Notes: generated by a model from the letters alone, not told the origin. A stretch of 64,000 nt of DNA from Lichenicola sp964247725 (GCA_964247725.1 CAXTVM010000002.1:164527-228526); one strand, 5' to 3'; counted from the stretch's first letter, positions 1 to 8,698 are shown. Made by a program: numbers and translations.

Positions 1-1796
1 GCGGCGCCGCCATGCCGCATCAGCCGCAGCAGCAGCGGCACGCCGCGCCGGAAGATCTCCCGGAACCTGCCGCGGTCCCGGCAATAGGCCGACATCTGCG
101 GCTCCCACCAGTTGTCGAGCACGATGCGGTCGGCGTGGCGCAGCCCGATCCAGGAGAACTCGCCCGCCCCGACCAGCCGCGACTCGGTGTCCGGCACCGG
201 CTTCAGCAGGTTGCGCAGCAGCACGAAGGCGAACCAGGCGACGAAGCTCACGCGGAGGCGCGGCATGCGCGCCACGCGCTGCGGCACCAGCACCTGGTGG
301 CGGTCGACCTGCCGCGGCCCGTAGCGGGCGCGCAGCCCGGTGACTGAGGCGTGTAGCGCGCGCGGGTCGCGGTGCAGCACCTCCGGCCCGGCGAGGAAGT
401 CCTCGATGCCGCGCAGGATCAGGATCGCGCCGTAGTAGCGGAAGGTCAGCAGGTGCAGCGCCCAGCTGCGGCCGGCGCGTCGGAACGCCGCCGCCGGGCT
501 GAACTTCCTGTGCAGCGCGGCCAGCGTCAGCAGGTTGCGGGTCTCGTAGTAGAGCTGCCAGCCGCCGAGCTTCAGGTAGAACGGCTCGTGCCAGACCGCC
601 GCACCCGGCAGCGAGACGGTGTGGATGCCGGCGCGGTACAGCCGCATGCCGTACTCGGCGTCGTCGCCGCGGATGAAGCACGGCAGCGGCAGGCCGAGCC
701 TGCGCACGATGTCCAGCGCCACCGCGAAGCACCACCAGCCGTTGAAGTGCACCGCCTGCGGCTGGGCCAGCCGGTCCAGCCCCTCGATCGGGGCCAGGTC
801 GACGTCGTGCAGCACCGGGTGCGGGAACCAGTCGAACGGGCTCATCACCGCGCCGGCCTCGTAGAGTCGGGTCGGCTGCACCTGGTCCAGCATGTGGCCG
901 CCGACCGCCACGGCGTCGTGCGCCAGCGACAGGAACGCGGTCAGCCGCAGCACCGTGTCCGGCTCGATCCGGATGTCGTCGTCGAGGAACGCGCAGTGCG
1001 TCAGCGACGGGTCGTCCAGGGTCGCCAGCAGGCCGCGGGTGAAGCCGCCGGCGCCGCCGAAATTGTCCTGCTCGATCACCGTCAGGCGTTCGCCCAGCCG
1101 TGCCGCCGCCTGCGCCAGCAGCGGGTGCGAGACCAGGCCGGGCGCGCCCTGGCTGACCACCAGCACGCGCGCCGCCCGCGCCAGCACCACCGGGTCGTCG
1201 GCCAGCGCCAGCAGCACGCCGGCGAGCGAGGCCTCGCGGTTGAAGGTGCAGAGCACGATGCCGAGCGACACCGGCCGGCCTGCAGTCGCCGTCTGCCACG
1301 CGGCATCGAGGAACCGCGCCTCGTCGGACAGCGCCGTCACCTCGAAGTACAGCAGGCCGTACTCGCGGAAGTTGATGCTGGCGTCCTCTATGCCGAACCG
1401 CAGCACGTGCCGGCCGGCGCCGCCGGTCTCCTCCTCCGCCAGCAGCCGGTCGACGCCGATGCTGCGGCGGCGCAGCCGGACGATGCAGGGTCCGCCGACC
1501 GACACCGACAGCACGAGCTCGCCCAGCTGCGTGTTCATGCGCCAGTGCGCCTCGAAGAAGCCGCCGAAATAGGTGTCGAACGACAGCGTGGTGCCGGCGC
1601 CGAGCGACACGCTGCCGTCCGGCTGCAGGATGGCGCTGAACGGGCCGGTGCCGTCCCGCTCGCGGCGGCCGGCCCGCCAGTAGAGCGGCCGCAGCTCCGT
1701 CGCGCGATCGACCAGCACGCGCTGCAGGGTCCGGACCGGCTCGGCGGCGGACAGGGGGCAGGCTGCATCCGCGGGCGATATGCGTTGGTCCATCAT
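1..1796 (-). CDS. GlfT2-like galactofuranosyltransferase (GT2 family), C-terminus outside window
   Basis: This gene runs leftward out of the window, so about 598 N-terminal residues are visible. It starts at ATG 1796 behind a GGGAGC ribosome site. Residues 1-170 form a beta-rich N-terminal domain. A GT-A domain follows with CTFNRE (about 183-188), NFGGAGGFTRG (about 245-255), the metal-binding FLDDDI (DDD at 272-274), FNGWWCF, FIRGDDAEYG and WHEPF. These match the landmarks of mycobacterial GlfT2 (DDD site, catalytic Asp in the DDA loop, metal-ligand His), a polymerising UDP-Galf transferase of about 637 residues. The UDP-Galp mutase gene 1.6 kb away would supply the donor. Inference: it adds galactofuranose to a lipid-linked surface glycan. 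It could also be a single-addition Galf transferase. Confidence 0.85.
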   Translation of the reverse strand, partial: MMDQRISPADAACPLSAAEPVRTLQRVLVDRATELRPLYWRAGRRERDGTGPFSAILQPDGSVSLGAGTTLSFDTYFGGFFEAHWRMNTQLGELVLSVSVGGPCIVRLRRRSIGVDRLLAEEETGGAGRHVLRFGIEDASINFREYGLLYFEVTALSDEARFLDAAWQTATAGRPVSLGIVLCTFNREASLAGVLLALADDPVVLARAARVLVVSQGAPGLVSHPLLAQAAARLGERLTVIEQDNFGGAGGFTRGLLATLDDPSLTHCAFLDDDIRIEPDTVLRLTAFLSLAHDAVAVGGHMLDQVQPTRLYEAGAVMSPFDWFPHPVLHDVDLAPIEGLDRLAQPQAVHFNGWWCFAVALDIVRRLGLPLPCFIRGDDAEYGMRLYRAGIHTVSLPGAAVWHEPFYLKLGGWQLYYETRNLLTLAALHRKFSPAAAFRRAGRSWALHLLTFRYYGAILILRGIEDFLAGPEVLHRDPRALHASVTGLRARYGPRQVDRHQVLVPQRVARMPRLRVSFVAWFAFVLLRNLLKPVPDTESRLVGAGEFSWIGLRHADRIVLDNWWEPQMSAYCRDRGRFREIFRRGVPLLLRLMRHGGA

Positions 1797-1837
1797 GCTC
1801 CCATAGAGGCCGGCTGCCGGCTCGGCCAGGGATCGTT

Positions 1838-2728
1838 ATGAGACAGTCCGCCACCCGCCTCGCATCACCTTTAGTTCAGGCTTGCGGCTCCATCCTGCTG
1901 GCCGCGCTGGCGGTGGCCGGGGTCGCCGTCCTGCGCCATCGCGACGACCCCGCCGTCGCCGTCGCCTCCGAGGCCGCGATCGCCGCCGAGCGGCCGACCC
2001 GGCTGCTGCTGCGGCGCTGGGACCGCGATCCGGCCGTGCTGGTGCTGGACTTCCCCGGTCCGGGCGGGCAGGGCCGGATGCTGAACCGGGTCGCCGCCCT
2101 GGTCGAGAAGCGGGACGCGCCGCGCGACCGGGTGCTGGACGATGCGGGGCTGGCGCAGGCGATCGCCCGGTCCGGCGCCACCCCGGCCACCTACTATGCC
2201 GGGCACGACTACGCCGCCGCCGACCTCCGCCGCTTCTTCGCGCTGGCCGACCGCGACCACGTGCGGCTGAACCGCGACGAGGCGCTGCTGCGCCGGCTGC
2301 TGCGGCGCCTCGGCTGGACCGAGGGCGGCCCCGACGGCGGACGCGATGGTGCGCTGGTCTCGCTGTCGGCCGCTTCCGGCCCGCTCTCGGCGGCGATGCG
2401 GGCGGCGATCCTGCACCACGAGCTGTCGCACGGCGCGTTCTTCACCCTCCGCCCCTATGCCGACTGGTCGCGCCGGTTCTGGCAGCGCGCCCTGACGCCG
2501 GCCGAGCGGGCCGGGTTCCGCGCCTGGCTTGCCGGCCAGGGCTACGACCCGGCGCTGGAGCCGCTGATGCTGGACGAGGCCCAGGCCTACCTGGTCTGGA
2601 CGCCGGACCGCGCCTTCTTCCGGCCCGAACAGGCCGGGCTCACCGCCGCGCGCGCGGCCGCGCTGCGGGCGGATTTCCTGCAGGGATTGCCTCCGGCCGT
2701 CCGCGTCGAGGACCCGGCGGTCCCTTGA
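1838..2728 (+). CDS. Membrane-anchored hypothetical protein with HExxH-type motif
   Basis: This is a 296-residue protein I do not recognise by family. An N-terminal hydrophobic segment (about residues 15-31) looks like a signal anchor, so the rest is probably periplasmic. Around residue 191 it carries HHELSHG, an HExxH zinc-peptidase signature, with acidic residues further on (LMLDEAQAY) that could provide a third ligand. It is divergent from the GlfT2-like gene (41 bp between starts) and convergent with the PAP2 gene (7 bp between stops). Peptidase activity is inferred from the motif only. The HELSH could also be fortuitous in a domain of other function. Confidence 0.7.
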   Translation: MRQSATRLASPLVQACGSILLAALAVAGVAVLRHRDDPAVAVASEAAIAAERPTRLLLRRWDRDPAVLVLDFPGPGGQGRMLNRVAALVEKRDAPRDRVLDDAGLAQAIARSGATPATYYAGHDYAAADLRRFFALADRDHVRLNRDEALLRRLLRRLGWTEGGPDGGRDGALVSLSAASGPLSAAMRAAILHHELSHGAFFTLRPYADWSRRFWQRALTPAERAGFRAWLAGQGYDPALEPLMLDEAQAYLVWTPDRAFFRPEQAGLTAARAAALRADFLQGLPPAVRVEDPAVP

Positions 2729-2735
2729 GCGGCCC

Positions 2736-3320
2736 TCACGACGCGCCGCAGCGCAGGATCGGCCCGACATGCTGGCGCGCCGCTCGGCCGATCACCGCTT
2801 CCGCCGGCGAGTGCCGCCCGTGCAGCACGGCCGCCAGCAGCAGCGCCGCCGCCGGCACCGCCGCACGCAGTTGCCGCCGCACCCTCGGCTGCCGCGGCGG
2901 CGGGCCCGCCAGCAGGCGCAGCGCCGCCACGCCGGCGACCCCGAGCACGCCGCCCAGCATCGCCTCCGGCACCGTGTGCAGCCCGAGCCGGACCCGCGAC
3001 CAGCCGATCAGCGTCGCGACCGGCACCGCCGCCGCGACGCTCGCCGGCAGCGACAGGCCGAGCAGCGCCGCGATGCCCGCATAGACCACGGTGCCGGCCA
3101 TCGTGTGGCCGCTCGGGCTGTAGATCAGCTCGTGCGGCGGGCGGGGTCCGCAGGACTCCAGCGCCAGCTTGAGCAGCAGCGTCGCGCCGAAGCAGGCCGC
3201 CACCACCGCGCCCCAGGCCGCCGCACCCCGCCACCAGCCGAGGGCCAGCAGGATCGACAGCACGATCGCGGCGATCGGCAGCACGACGTCCTGGTCGGCG
3301 AAGTCGGTCAGATACTGCAT
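2736..3320 (-). CDS. PAP2-family membrane phosphatase
   Basis: This 194-residue multi-pass membrane protein carries the PAP2 signature: KLALESCGPRP (K-x6-RP, about residues 51-61), PSGHT (about 68-72) and SRVRLGLHTVPE (SR-x5-H, about 108-119). These supply the phosphate-binding Lys/Arg residues and the two catalytic His. The family dephosphorylates lipid phosphates such as undecaprenyl- or decaprenyl-phosphate intermediates. It lies between the GlfT2-like gene and glf, where it may recycle a polyprenyl carrier or trim a lipid-linked sugar phosphate (inference). A half copy of the intergenic repeat lies just upstream of its start. The C-terminal 60 residues are basic and Ala-rich. Confidence 0.88.
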   Translation of the reverse strand: MQYLTDFADQDVVLPIAAIVLSILLALGWWRGAAAWGAVVAACFGATLLLKLALESCGPRPPHELIYSPSGHTMAGTVVYAGIAALLGLSLPASVAAAVPVATLIGWSRVRLGLHTVPEAMLGGVLGVAGVAALRLLAGPPPRQPRVRRQLRAAVPAAALLLAAVLHGRHSPAEAVIGRAARQHVGPILRCGAS

Positions 3321-3324
3321 GAGG

Positions 3325-3390
3325 GGAAGGCCAGGGGCTCTGCCCCTGGACCCCGCCAGAGGCGGAGCCTCCGGACACCGTTTGTTGAGG
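3325..3390. repeat. Intergenic palindromic repeat, copy 1 (half element)
   Basis: It begins GGAAGGCCAGGGGCTCTGCCCC and has the left outer arm and a GCCAGAGGC/GCCTCCGG inner hairpin. The right arm is missing, so it is a half copy. It separates glf from the downstream PAP2 gene on the same strand. Confidence 0.75.
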
Positions 3391-3408
3391 AAACGTAATT
3401 CTTCTCGA

Positions 3409-4527
3409 TCACCTTGATAGGGTCTTCTCGAACAAGGCGAGGGCGCGGGCGCAGGCTTGGTCCATGTTGTAGTAGGCGTAGTCGCCGAGGCGGCCGGCGA
3501 ACCACACCCGGCCCGCGAGCGCCTGCGCCGAGGCGAGGTAGGGCGCCAGCCGTTCCCGGTTCGCCGGCGTCGGGATCGGGTAGTAGGGCTCGTTGCGGCC
3601 GGGCTCGTACGGCTCCGGATACTCCTCCATCAGCAGCGTCCGCGGATGCGCCTGGCCGGTCAGCCGCTTCATCTCGGTGATCCGGGTGAAGTCGAACTCG
3701 TTCGGGTAGTTGACGGTGCCGACCTGCTGCGCGAACGCGACGTCGGCGACGCGGTGCACGAAGCGCAGGCTGCGATAGGGCAGCGCCCCGTGCCGGTAGT
3801 CGAAATACTCGTCGATCGGGCCGGTGAACACGATCTTCGCGCGCGGATGGTCGCCGCGCACATGCTCGAACTCGGTGCCCAGCAGGATCTCGATGTTGGG
3901 GTGCGACAGCATGCGCCCGAACAGCGCGGCGTAGCCGTCGCGCGGCATCGCCTGGTAGGCGTCCTGGAAGTAGCGCGGGTCGCGGCTGGCATGGAACGGC
4001 ACCCGCGCGGTTACCGACGGATCGAGCTCGTCCGGCCGCAGCGCCCACTGCTTGGCGGTGTAGGTCTCGAAGACGTTGCCGTACACGTAGTCGGCCAGGA
4101 ACCGGATCTGCGCGTCCTCGCTCTCGCGCATCCGCAGGATCGGGATCTTCCTGCCGTAGCCGTGCGTCTCGATGACCCGCCGCGACAGGTCCTCCGCCAG
4201 GTAGGGCGGGAACAGGGCGGCGATGGAATCGAGGTTGAACGGCACCGGCACCTCCCGGCCTTCGACCACGGCCAGCACCTGGTGGTAGTACGGCCGCCAG
4301 TCGGTGAACCGCGACAGGTAGTCCCAGACCTTCCCGCTGTTGGTGTGGAAGATGTGCGGCCCGTACTTGTGGTAGACGATGCCGTTCTCGTCCGCGCAGT
4401 CGAACGCGTTGCCGGCGACGTGGTCGCGGCGGTCCACCACCAGCACCCGCTCGCCCAGCACCGAGGCGATCCGCTCGGCCACCGTGGCGCCGGTGAAGCC
4501 GGCGCCCACGACAATCCAGTCCACCAT
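3409..4527 (-). CDS. glf: UDP-galactopyranose mutase
   Basis: This 372-residue flavoenzyme interconverts UDP-galactopyranose and UDP-galactofuranose, the donor for Galf-containing glycans. The N-terminus has the FAD-binding GAGFTGA (residues 8-14), followed by the Glf landmarks KYGPHIFHT, YTAKQW, NYPNEFDFTR, EYPEPYEPGRNEPYYPIP and the C-terminal GRLGDYAYYNMDQA. ATG 4527 gives the canonical start just before the Rossmann fold. Reading further upstream in this frame only gives non-homologous sequence. Its presence near a GlfT2-like transferase makes a galactofuranan pathway likely. Length and motifs are typical for bacterial Glf. Confidence 0.97.
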   Translation of the reverse strand: MVDWIVVGAGFTGATVAERIASVLGERVLVVDRRDHVAGNAFDCADENGIVYHKYGPHIFHTNSGKVWDYLSRFTDWRPYYHQVLAVVEGREVPVPFNLDSIAALFPPYLAEDLSRRVIETHGYGRKIPILRMRESEDAQIRFLADYVYGNVFETYTAKQWALRPDELDPSVTARVPFHASRDPRYFQDAYQAMPRDGYAALFGRMLSHPNIEILLGTEFEHVRGDHPRAKIVFTGPIDEYFDYRHGALPYRSLRFVHRVADVAFAQQVGTVNYPNEFDFTRITEMKRLTGQAHPRTLLMEEYPEPYEPGRNEPYYPIPTPANRERLAPYLASAQALAGRVWFAGRLGDYAYYNMDQACARALALFEKTLSR

Positions 4528-4683
4528 CGTCGTCGGCCCCCGGCACCCGATCCGCGGCGCGACGGTCACACCTTTGTCGGGACGGGACAAGCGCCGGCCG
4601 GGCCGGTCACGATCGTCATCGAAACACGCCGAGAATGCCGTTGGGCCAGGTAAAATGCGCGTGTGGCCATGAGGGACGACCGG

Positions 4684-5622
4684 ATGCGCGCTGACCTGCT
4701 GGACGTGTTCGCCGTGCGCTCCAACCCGCTGCGCTGGCGACAGCCGGAGGCGGTTGCGAAGGACTGGATCCAGCACATGCTCGACAGCGGCGTCCGGCTG
4801 CACCTGGTCGAGGTGCAGTACGGCGAGCGGCCGTTCCTCTACGAGGGGCTCGCCCACGTGAACCACATCCCGCTGCGCGCGCGGACCTGGTGCTGGTCGA
4901 AGGAGAACGCGCTCAACCTCGGCATCGCCCGCGTGCCCGACGCGCGCTACATCGCCACCTCCGACGCCGACATCTTCCATCGCCGCCCGTCCTGGGCGGT
5001 CGAGACCGTGCACGCGCTGCAGCATTACGACGTGGTGCAGCCCTGGTCCGACGCCTACGACCTCGGCCCGCACGACGAGCACATCCAGCACCACGTCTCG
5101 TTCTGCCGCCAGTACCTGGCCGGTCGGCCGATCTGCGCCGAGGGCCCGAACTGGTGGCGGCACGACAACGGCCCGTACGACTACCCGCATTCCGGCTATG
5201 TCTGGGCCTGGACCCGGCAGGCGCTGGAATGGCTCGGCGGCCTGTTCGAGCTGGGCGGCATGGGCAGCGGCGACCACCACATGGCGCTGGCCCTGGCCGG
5301 CCGCGCCGACCGCTCGCTGCCCGGCCATTGCCCGCCCGCCTACGGCGAGGAGGTGATGCGCTGGCAGGCCCGCGCGCGGCGGCACATCGACGGCAACATC
5401 GGCTACGTGCCTGGCACGATCGAGCACCGCTTCCACGGTCGCAAGGCCGATCGCGGCTACCTCAGCCGCTGGGAGATGTTCATCCGCCACGGCTTCGACC
5501 CGCGCGCCGACCTCAAGCGCAACACCCACGGCGTGTTCGAGTGGGCCGGCAACAAGCCCGAGCTGCGCCGCGAGTTCGACCTCTACTTGCGCAGCCGGAA
5601 CGAGGACGTGAACTGCCTTTGA
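4684..5622 (+). CDS. GT-A fold glycosyltransferase-like protein
   Basis: This protein of about 312 residues has a likely DxD metal site, TSDADIFHRRP (about residues 97-107), preceded by WCWSKENALNLGI. That pattern resembles the nucleotide-sugar region of galactosyltransferase-like GT2 and GT-A enzymes. GSGDHHMALALAGR later could be the acceptor/catalytic loop. ATG 4684 is chosen because GAGG lies 9 bases upstream; ATG 4669 and GTG 4663 are in-frame alternatives. No membrane segment is seen. It is divergent from glf, so it probably belongs to the same glycan locus. Donor and acceptor cannot be told from sequence. Confidence 0.75.
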   Translation: MRADLLDVFAVRSNPLRWRQPEAVAKDWIQHMLDSGVRLHLVEVQYGERPFLYEGLAHVNHIPLRARTWCWSKENALNLGIARVPDARYIATSDADIFHRRPSWAVETVHALQHYDVVQPWSDAYDLGPHDEHIQHHVSFCRQYLAGRPICAEGPNWWRHDNGPYDYPHSGYVWAWTRQALEWLGGLFELGGMGSGDHHMALALAGRADRSLPGHCPPAYGEEVMRWQARARRHIDGNIGYVPGTIEHRFHGRKADRGYLSRWEMFIRHGFDPRADLKRNTHGVFEWAGNKPELRREFDLYLRSRNEDVNCL

Positions 5623-5630
5623 CCGATTGT

Positions 5631-5660
5631 GGCGCTGCCTGTCTCAGGCAGGCTGGCGCC
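5631..5660 (+). terminator. Hairpin after glycosyltransferase gene
   Basis: GGCGC / TGCCTG-TCT-CAGGCA / GCGCC forms a two-part stem with a 5-base bulge, starting 9 bp after the stop codon. There is no T-tract, so termination is only a suggestion. Confidence 0.3.
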
Positions 5661-5812
5661 GATCCGAAGCTCGCGCCCGCCGGACGGTCCGGATGCCGTC
5701 CTGCGAAACGTCCTCGTACAGGGAGCCGCTACTTCCGGCAGGTCGGGTAACGGGCGAGCGATCGCGTCGCCACCGGCGGGATGGGCCGAAGCGGGACGAG
5801 CGAAGGTTCGCA

Positions 5813-6157
5813 TCAGGCCGCCACGACGTTCTCCGTCGACACGACGAAGTCGCACGCATGCAGATCGAGAAACGACTCCTCGTCCGGGCGAACGCGCGTC
5901 AGATATTCAGGATCCGAGAAGCAACGGGCGAGCGCGTCGACATCGTCGAACCACAGCTCAGTGATGCCGTCGTACTTGACCGGAGGCATGCCAGGCAACT
6001 CCACAGGAACGGCATGTTGCTGGACGTAGCGCCTCACGGTCTGCCCCACCACCGCCACGGACATGAAGAGCGCGGCATGGACCGTCCTGTGATGGTCGAC
6101 GAATTGGGCATGTGTCAGGGTCGGCTTGCGCGTGAGCAAGATGCTGAACTTGATCAT
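5813..6157 (-). CDS. EthD domain-containing protein
   Basis: This 114-residue protein opens with MIKFSILLTRKPTLTHAQFVDH, the usual EthD pattern (IKFSILLTRKPGLTHEEF), and ends with the typical tail on an acidic DEESFLD stretch. It is a ferredoxin-like alpha+beta barrel of the dimeric type. The family accompanies small-molecule oxidation pathways, but its chemical role is not settled. It stands alone on the minus strand, downstream of the FMN-oxidase-like gene. An inverted repeat lies just upstream of its start. Confidence 0.85.
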   Translation of the reverse strand: MIKFSILLTRKPTLTHAQFVDHHRTVHAALFMSVAVVGQTVRRYVQQHAVPVELPGMPPVKYDGITELWFDDVDALARCFSDPEYLTRVRPDEESFLDLHACDFVVSTENVVAA

Positions 6158-6176
6158 CGGACGATGTCCCTACCGG

Positions 6177-6200
6177 CTGACACCGCGGGATCAGTGTCAG
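6177..6200. promoter_or_regulatory. Inverted repeat upstream of EthD gene (operator candidate)
   Basis: CTGACAC-N10-GTGTCAG is a perfect 7-bp dyad about 20 bp before the EthD start codon. Spacing and symmetry fit a dimeric repressor site. No regulator gene is adjacent. Confidence 0.25.
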
Positions 6201-6354
6201 GTGTCGCTCGGACCCGCAACGCCTGCGAAGGGAAGATGGCGGCATCGCCGCGAGGCGAAAGTCGGGTTCGGCCAGACCGGGACGGTCCCCCTGGTCAGGA
6301 CGCGATCGCGGGTTGGTTCGGACAGCCCTGCGGCCGGCTGAAGAGAGTCAGGCG

Positions 6355-6924
6355 CTAGGCGCCAACCCACTCGCCGCGCAGCCCATCCGCTTCAAACCGT
6401 CCCATGGCCCGGGTCTGGCGGCCCTCGGGGCAGAGGCGGAGGATGTCGACCGACCCGAGCGTGACGAGAAGGATGCCGAACTGACGATATCGCTCGTCCG
6501 GGGCCAGGTAGGGCCGATCGTCGGGACCAGGGATTGCGGTGCCCGGTATCGCCACCGTCCCGTAAGCCGCACGGCCCCTGTCCGACAGCGTTTCCCAGCG
6601 ATCGCGGGCGAGTGCATCGTCGCGGTGCAGGCATGCCGTTCCGGTGAACCGGAGCTGCAGCTGCTCGGCCGCCGACCAGGACAGGACGGCGACCCGATCC
6701 GTGGCCTCGATGGCCGGCACCTTGGCGGCGCGGACGTCGGTGTGCATCTCCATCCGGCCCGGTGGCCAGGCGAAGTCCCGCAGGACCAGCGTGCGCACCT
6801 CCGGTGCCCCGGCCGCGGAGACGGTCGCGAGCTGGACGTTGCGGAGATCCGAGCCGCGATCGTGCAGGGCTCGCTTCAGTACGGACAGCGCGTCTTCGAT
6901 GAAGGTCGTGGGCGATGCTGGCAT
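6355..6924 (-). CDS. Pyridoxamine 5'-phosphate oxidase-like FMN-binding protein
   Basis: This 189-residue single-domain split-barrel protein contains QLATVSAAGAPEVRTLVLRDF, followed by MEMHTDVRAAKV, the pattern by which PNPOx-like proteins bind FMN phosphate. It matches the Alr4036-type subgroup (Pyridox_oxase_2) better than genuine PdxH, because the C-terminal PdxH dimerisation/PLP segment is not recognisable. ATG 6924 is preferred to the in-frame GTG at 6954. The substrate is unknown: it may be a flavin reductase, heme-handling protein or true pyridoxine oxidase. Upstream, about 200 bp separate it from the divergent sorbosone-dehydrogenase-like gene. Confidence 0.8.
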   Translation of the reverse strand: MPASPTTFIEDALSVLKRALHDRGSDLRNVQLATVSAAGAPEVRTLVLRDFAWPPGRMEMHTDVRAAKVPAIEATDRVAVLSWSAAEQLQLRFTGTACLHRDDALARDRWETLSDRGRAAYGTVAIPGTAIPGPDDRPYLAPDERYRQFGILLVTLGSVDILRLCPEGRQTRAMGRFEADGLRGEWVGA

Positions 6925-7133
6925 GCGGGCGTCAGGCCTATCCGGCGGCGGCACTCGACCGAGTGCTGCACGCGCCGGAGATTGCCGCCATCCGCTGGTC
7001 CCGCCTAGCCCCGGGGCGTCGCCGCGCCACGCGCGGTCCGCGGCGTGCTTTTCTCCAGGCGCCCGTGCTGCTAGCCAGGGATCGCGTCGGCCGGGCCTGG
7101 AGGGCGATCGGCCGGGCGTGATCCGGAGCGCCG

Positions 7134-8510
7134 ATGCCGCCTCGCCATCTCCTCGCGACGTCCGTCATTGTGGCCCTGCTCGGGCCGCCGGTTGCGCTCG
7201 CCGATGACAGTGTCGGTCCGGCGCCGGTGCTGACCGGACAGCGCGCCTACGGGGACTGGCACGACGACGCGCCGGGCCGGCGCCGGCTCATCACCCCGCA
7301 GGACATGCCGGCGCCGTTCGCCAGCCGCTCGGCCAGCAACACGCCCTCCGTCGTCGAGCCCGCGGGAACCCTGGTTCCCAAGGTGCCCGCCGGCTACGTG
7401 GTGGAGCGGTTCGCGACGCTGGACTACCCGCGGCTGGTCCGCGTCGCGCCCAACGGCGACATCTTCGTGGCCGAGACCAGCCTCGGGAAGATCCGCGTCC
7501 TCCGCGCCGCCGACGGGGCCGCGCATCCCGATCGCGACGAGCTGTTCGCCGGCGGCCTCGACGGGCCGTTCGGGATCGCCTTCTATCCGCGGGGCCCGGC
7601 GCCGCAATGGGTCTACGTGGCCACGGTCAACGCCGTCGTCCGCTATCCCTACCGCCCCGGCGACCTGAAGCCGTCCGGACCGCCGCAGACGATCGTGGCC
7701 GAGCTCGCCGCCAGCACCGGCTACCACACCACCCGCGACGTCCAGTTCAGCCCGGACGGGCGGCGGATGTTCGTCTCCGTCGGCTCGGGCTCCAACGTCG
7801 CCGAGGAGATGGGGCGCAGGACGCCCGACGGGATCCGGCAGTGGGAGGCGCAGACCGGACCGGGTGCGGCGTGGGGACACGAGGCGGGCCGCGCCGACGT
7901 GCTCGCGTTCGATCCCGACGGCAGCCACCGGCAGGTGTTCGCCACCGGCCTGCGCAACTGCGTCGGCCTCGCGGTGCATCCCGCGACCGGCGACCTCTGG
8001 TGCTCCACCAACGAGCGCGACGGCATGGGCGACAACCTGGTGCCCGACTACGTCACCCGGGTGCGGGCGGGCGGCTACTACGGCTGGCCCTGGTACTATG
8101 TCGGCGCCAACCAGGATCCGCGCCGCGCCGGCGAGCGGCCCGACCTGGCCGGCCGCGTGACGGTGCCCGACGTGCTGATCCAGCCGCACTCGGCGCCGCT
8201 GGCGATGACCTTCTACGAGGCGCCGCCCGGCGCCGCCGCCGCGTTCCCCGCCGACCATGACGGCGACGCCTTCGTCGCCCTGCACGGCTCCTGGAACCGG
8301 GCCCGGCGCACCGGCTACAAGATCGTCCGCATCCCGCTGCGCGCCGGCGTGCCGAGCGGCGTCTACGAGGACTTCATGACCGGGCTCGTCGCCGACGACG
8401 ACAGCGTCTGGGCACGGCCCGTCGGCGTGGCGGTGGCCCATGACGGCGCGCTGCTCGTCACCGAGGACGGGAACGGGCTGATGTGGCGGGTCGCGTATCG
8501 CGGGCACTAG
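7134..8510 (+). CDS. L-sorbosone/glucose dehydrogenase-family periplasmic beta-propeller
   Basis: This 458-residue exported protein has a signal peptide ending near ALA-DD (about residues 21-25). A six-bladed propeller of the sorbosone dehydrogenase (GSDH) family follows: YPRLVRVAPNGDIFVAET, GPFGIAFYP, RNCVGLAVHPATGDLW, NERDGMGDNLVPDYVTRV, GYYGWPWYY and ALLVTEDGNG. Related enzymes are PQQ-dependent and oxidise sugars or sugar aldehydes in the periplasm, passing electrons to the respiratory chain. That type of incomplete oxidation is typical of acetic-acid bacteria and relatives. GGAG lies 7 bases before ATG 7134. The true substrate is unknown, and no dedicated cytochrome gene lies next to it. 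Confidence 0.85.
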   Translation: MPPRHLLATSVIVALLGPPVALADDSVGPAPVLTGQRAYGDWHDDAPGRRRLITPQDMPAPFASRSASNTPSVVEPAGTLVPKVPAGYVVERFATLDYPRLVRVAPNGDIFVAETSLGKIRVLRAADGAAHPDRDELFAGGLDGPFGIAFYPRGPAPQWVYVATVNAVVRYPYRPGDLKPSGPPQTIVAELAASTGYHTTRDVQFSPDGRRMFVSVGSGSNVAEEMGRRTPDGIRQWEAQTGPGAAWGHEAGRADVLAFDPDGSHRQVFATGLRNCVGLAVHPATGDLWCSTNERDGMGDNLVPDYVTRVRAGGYYGWPWYYVGANQDPRRAGERPDLAGRVTVPDVLIQPHSAPLAMTFYEAPPGAAAAFPADHDGDAFVALHGSWNRARRTGYKIVRIPLRAGVPSGVYEDFMTGLVADDDSVWARPVGVAVAHDGALLVTEDGNGLMWRVAYRGH

Positions 8511-8513
8511 CGG

Positions 8514-8698
8514 GAAGGAAGGCCAGGGCTCTGCCCTGGACCCGCCAAGGGCCGTCACGCGTCAGCGTGCTTCGCACGACGGCCCTTGGAACCCGATTCG
8601 TAAGGAGATATCTCGTGCCTAGGAATAAAATCCTTAATGAATCGGGGTGTTGGCCCGCGGCCCCAGTGGGGTCCAGGGGCAAAGCCCCTGGCCTTGCC
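8514..8698. repeat. Intergenic palindromic repeat, copy 2
   Basis: A full-length element with outer arms GGAAGGCCAGGGC ... GCCCCTGGCCTTG, an inner GATTCGTAAGG ... GAATCGGGG pair, and an inserted GGGCCGTCACGCG ... GACGGCCC hairpin module. It lies between two plus-strand genes. Confidence 0.85.

Noticed and set aside
12..1841. Long plus-strand frames of 70-490 codons over the first 1.8 kb
   Set aside because: They are antisense shadows of the GlfT2-like gene: Arg/Gln/His-rich, without any domain. The minus frame has clear GT2 motifs.
1871..2770. Minus-strand 299-codon frame and plus-strand 400-codon frame around the HELSH gene
   Set aside because: Composition is Arg/Gly/Pro-rich as in shifted GC-rich frames. 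The 1838-2728 frame has a signal anchor and a motif and fits the start/stop context.
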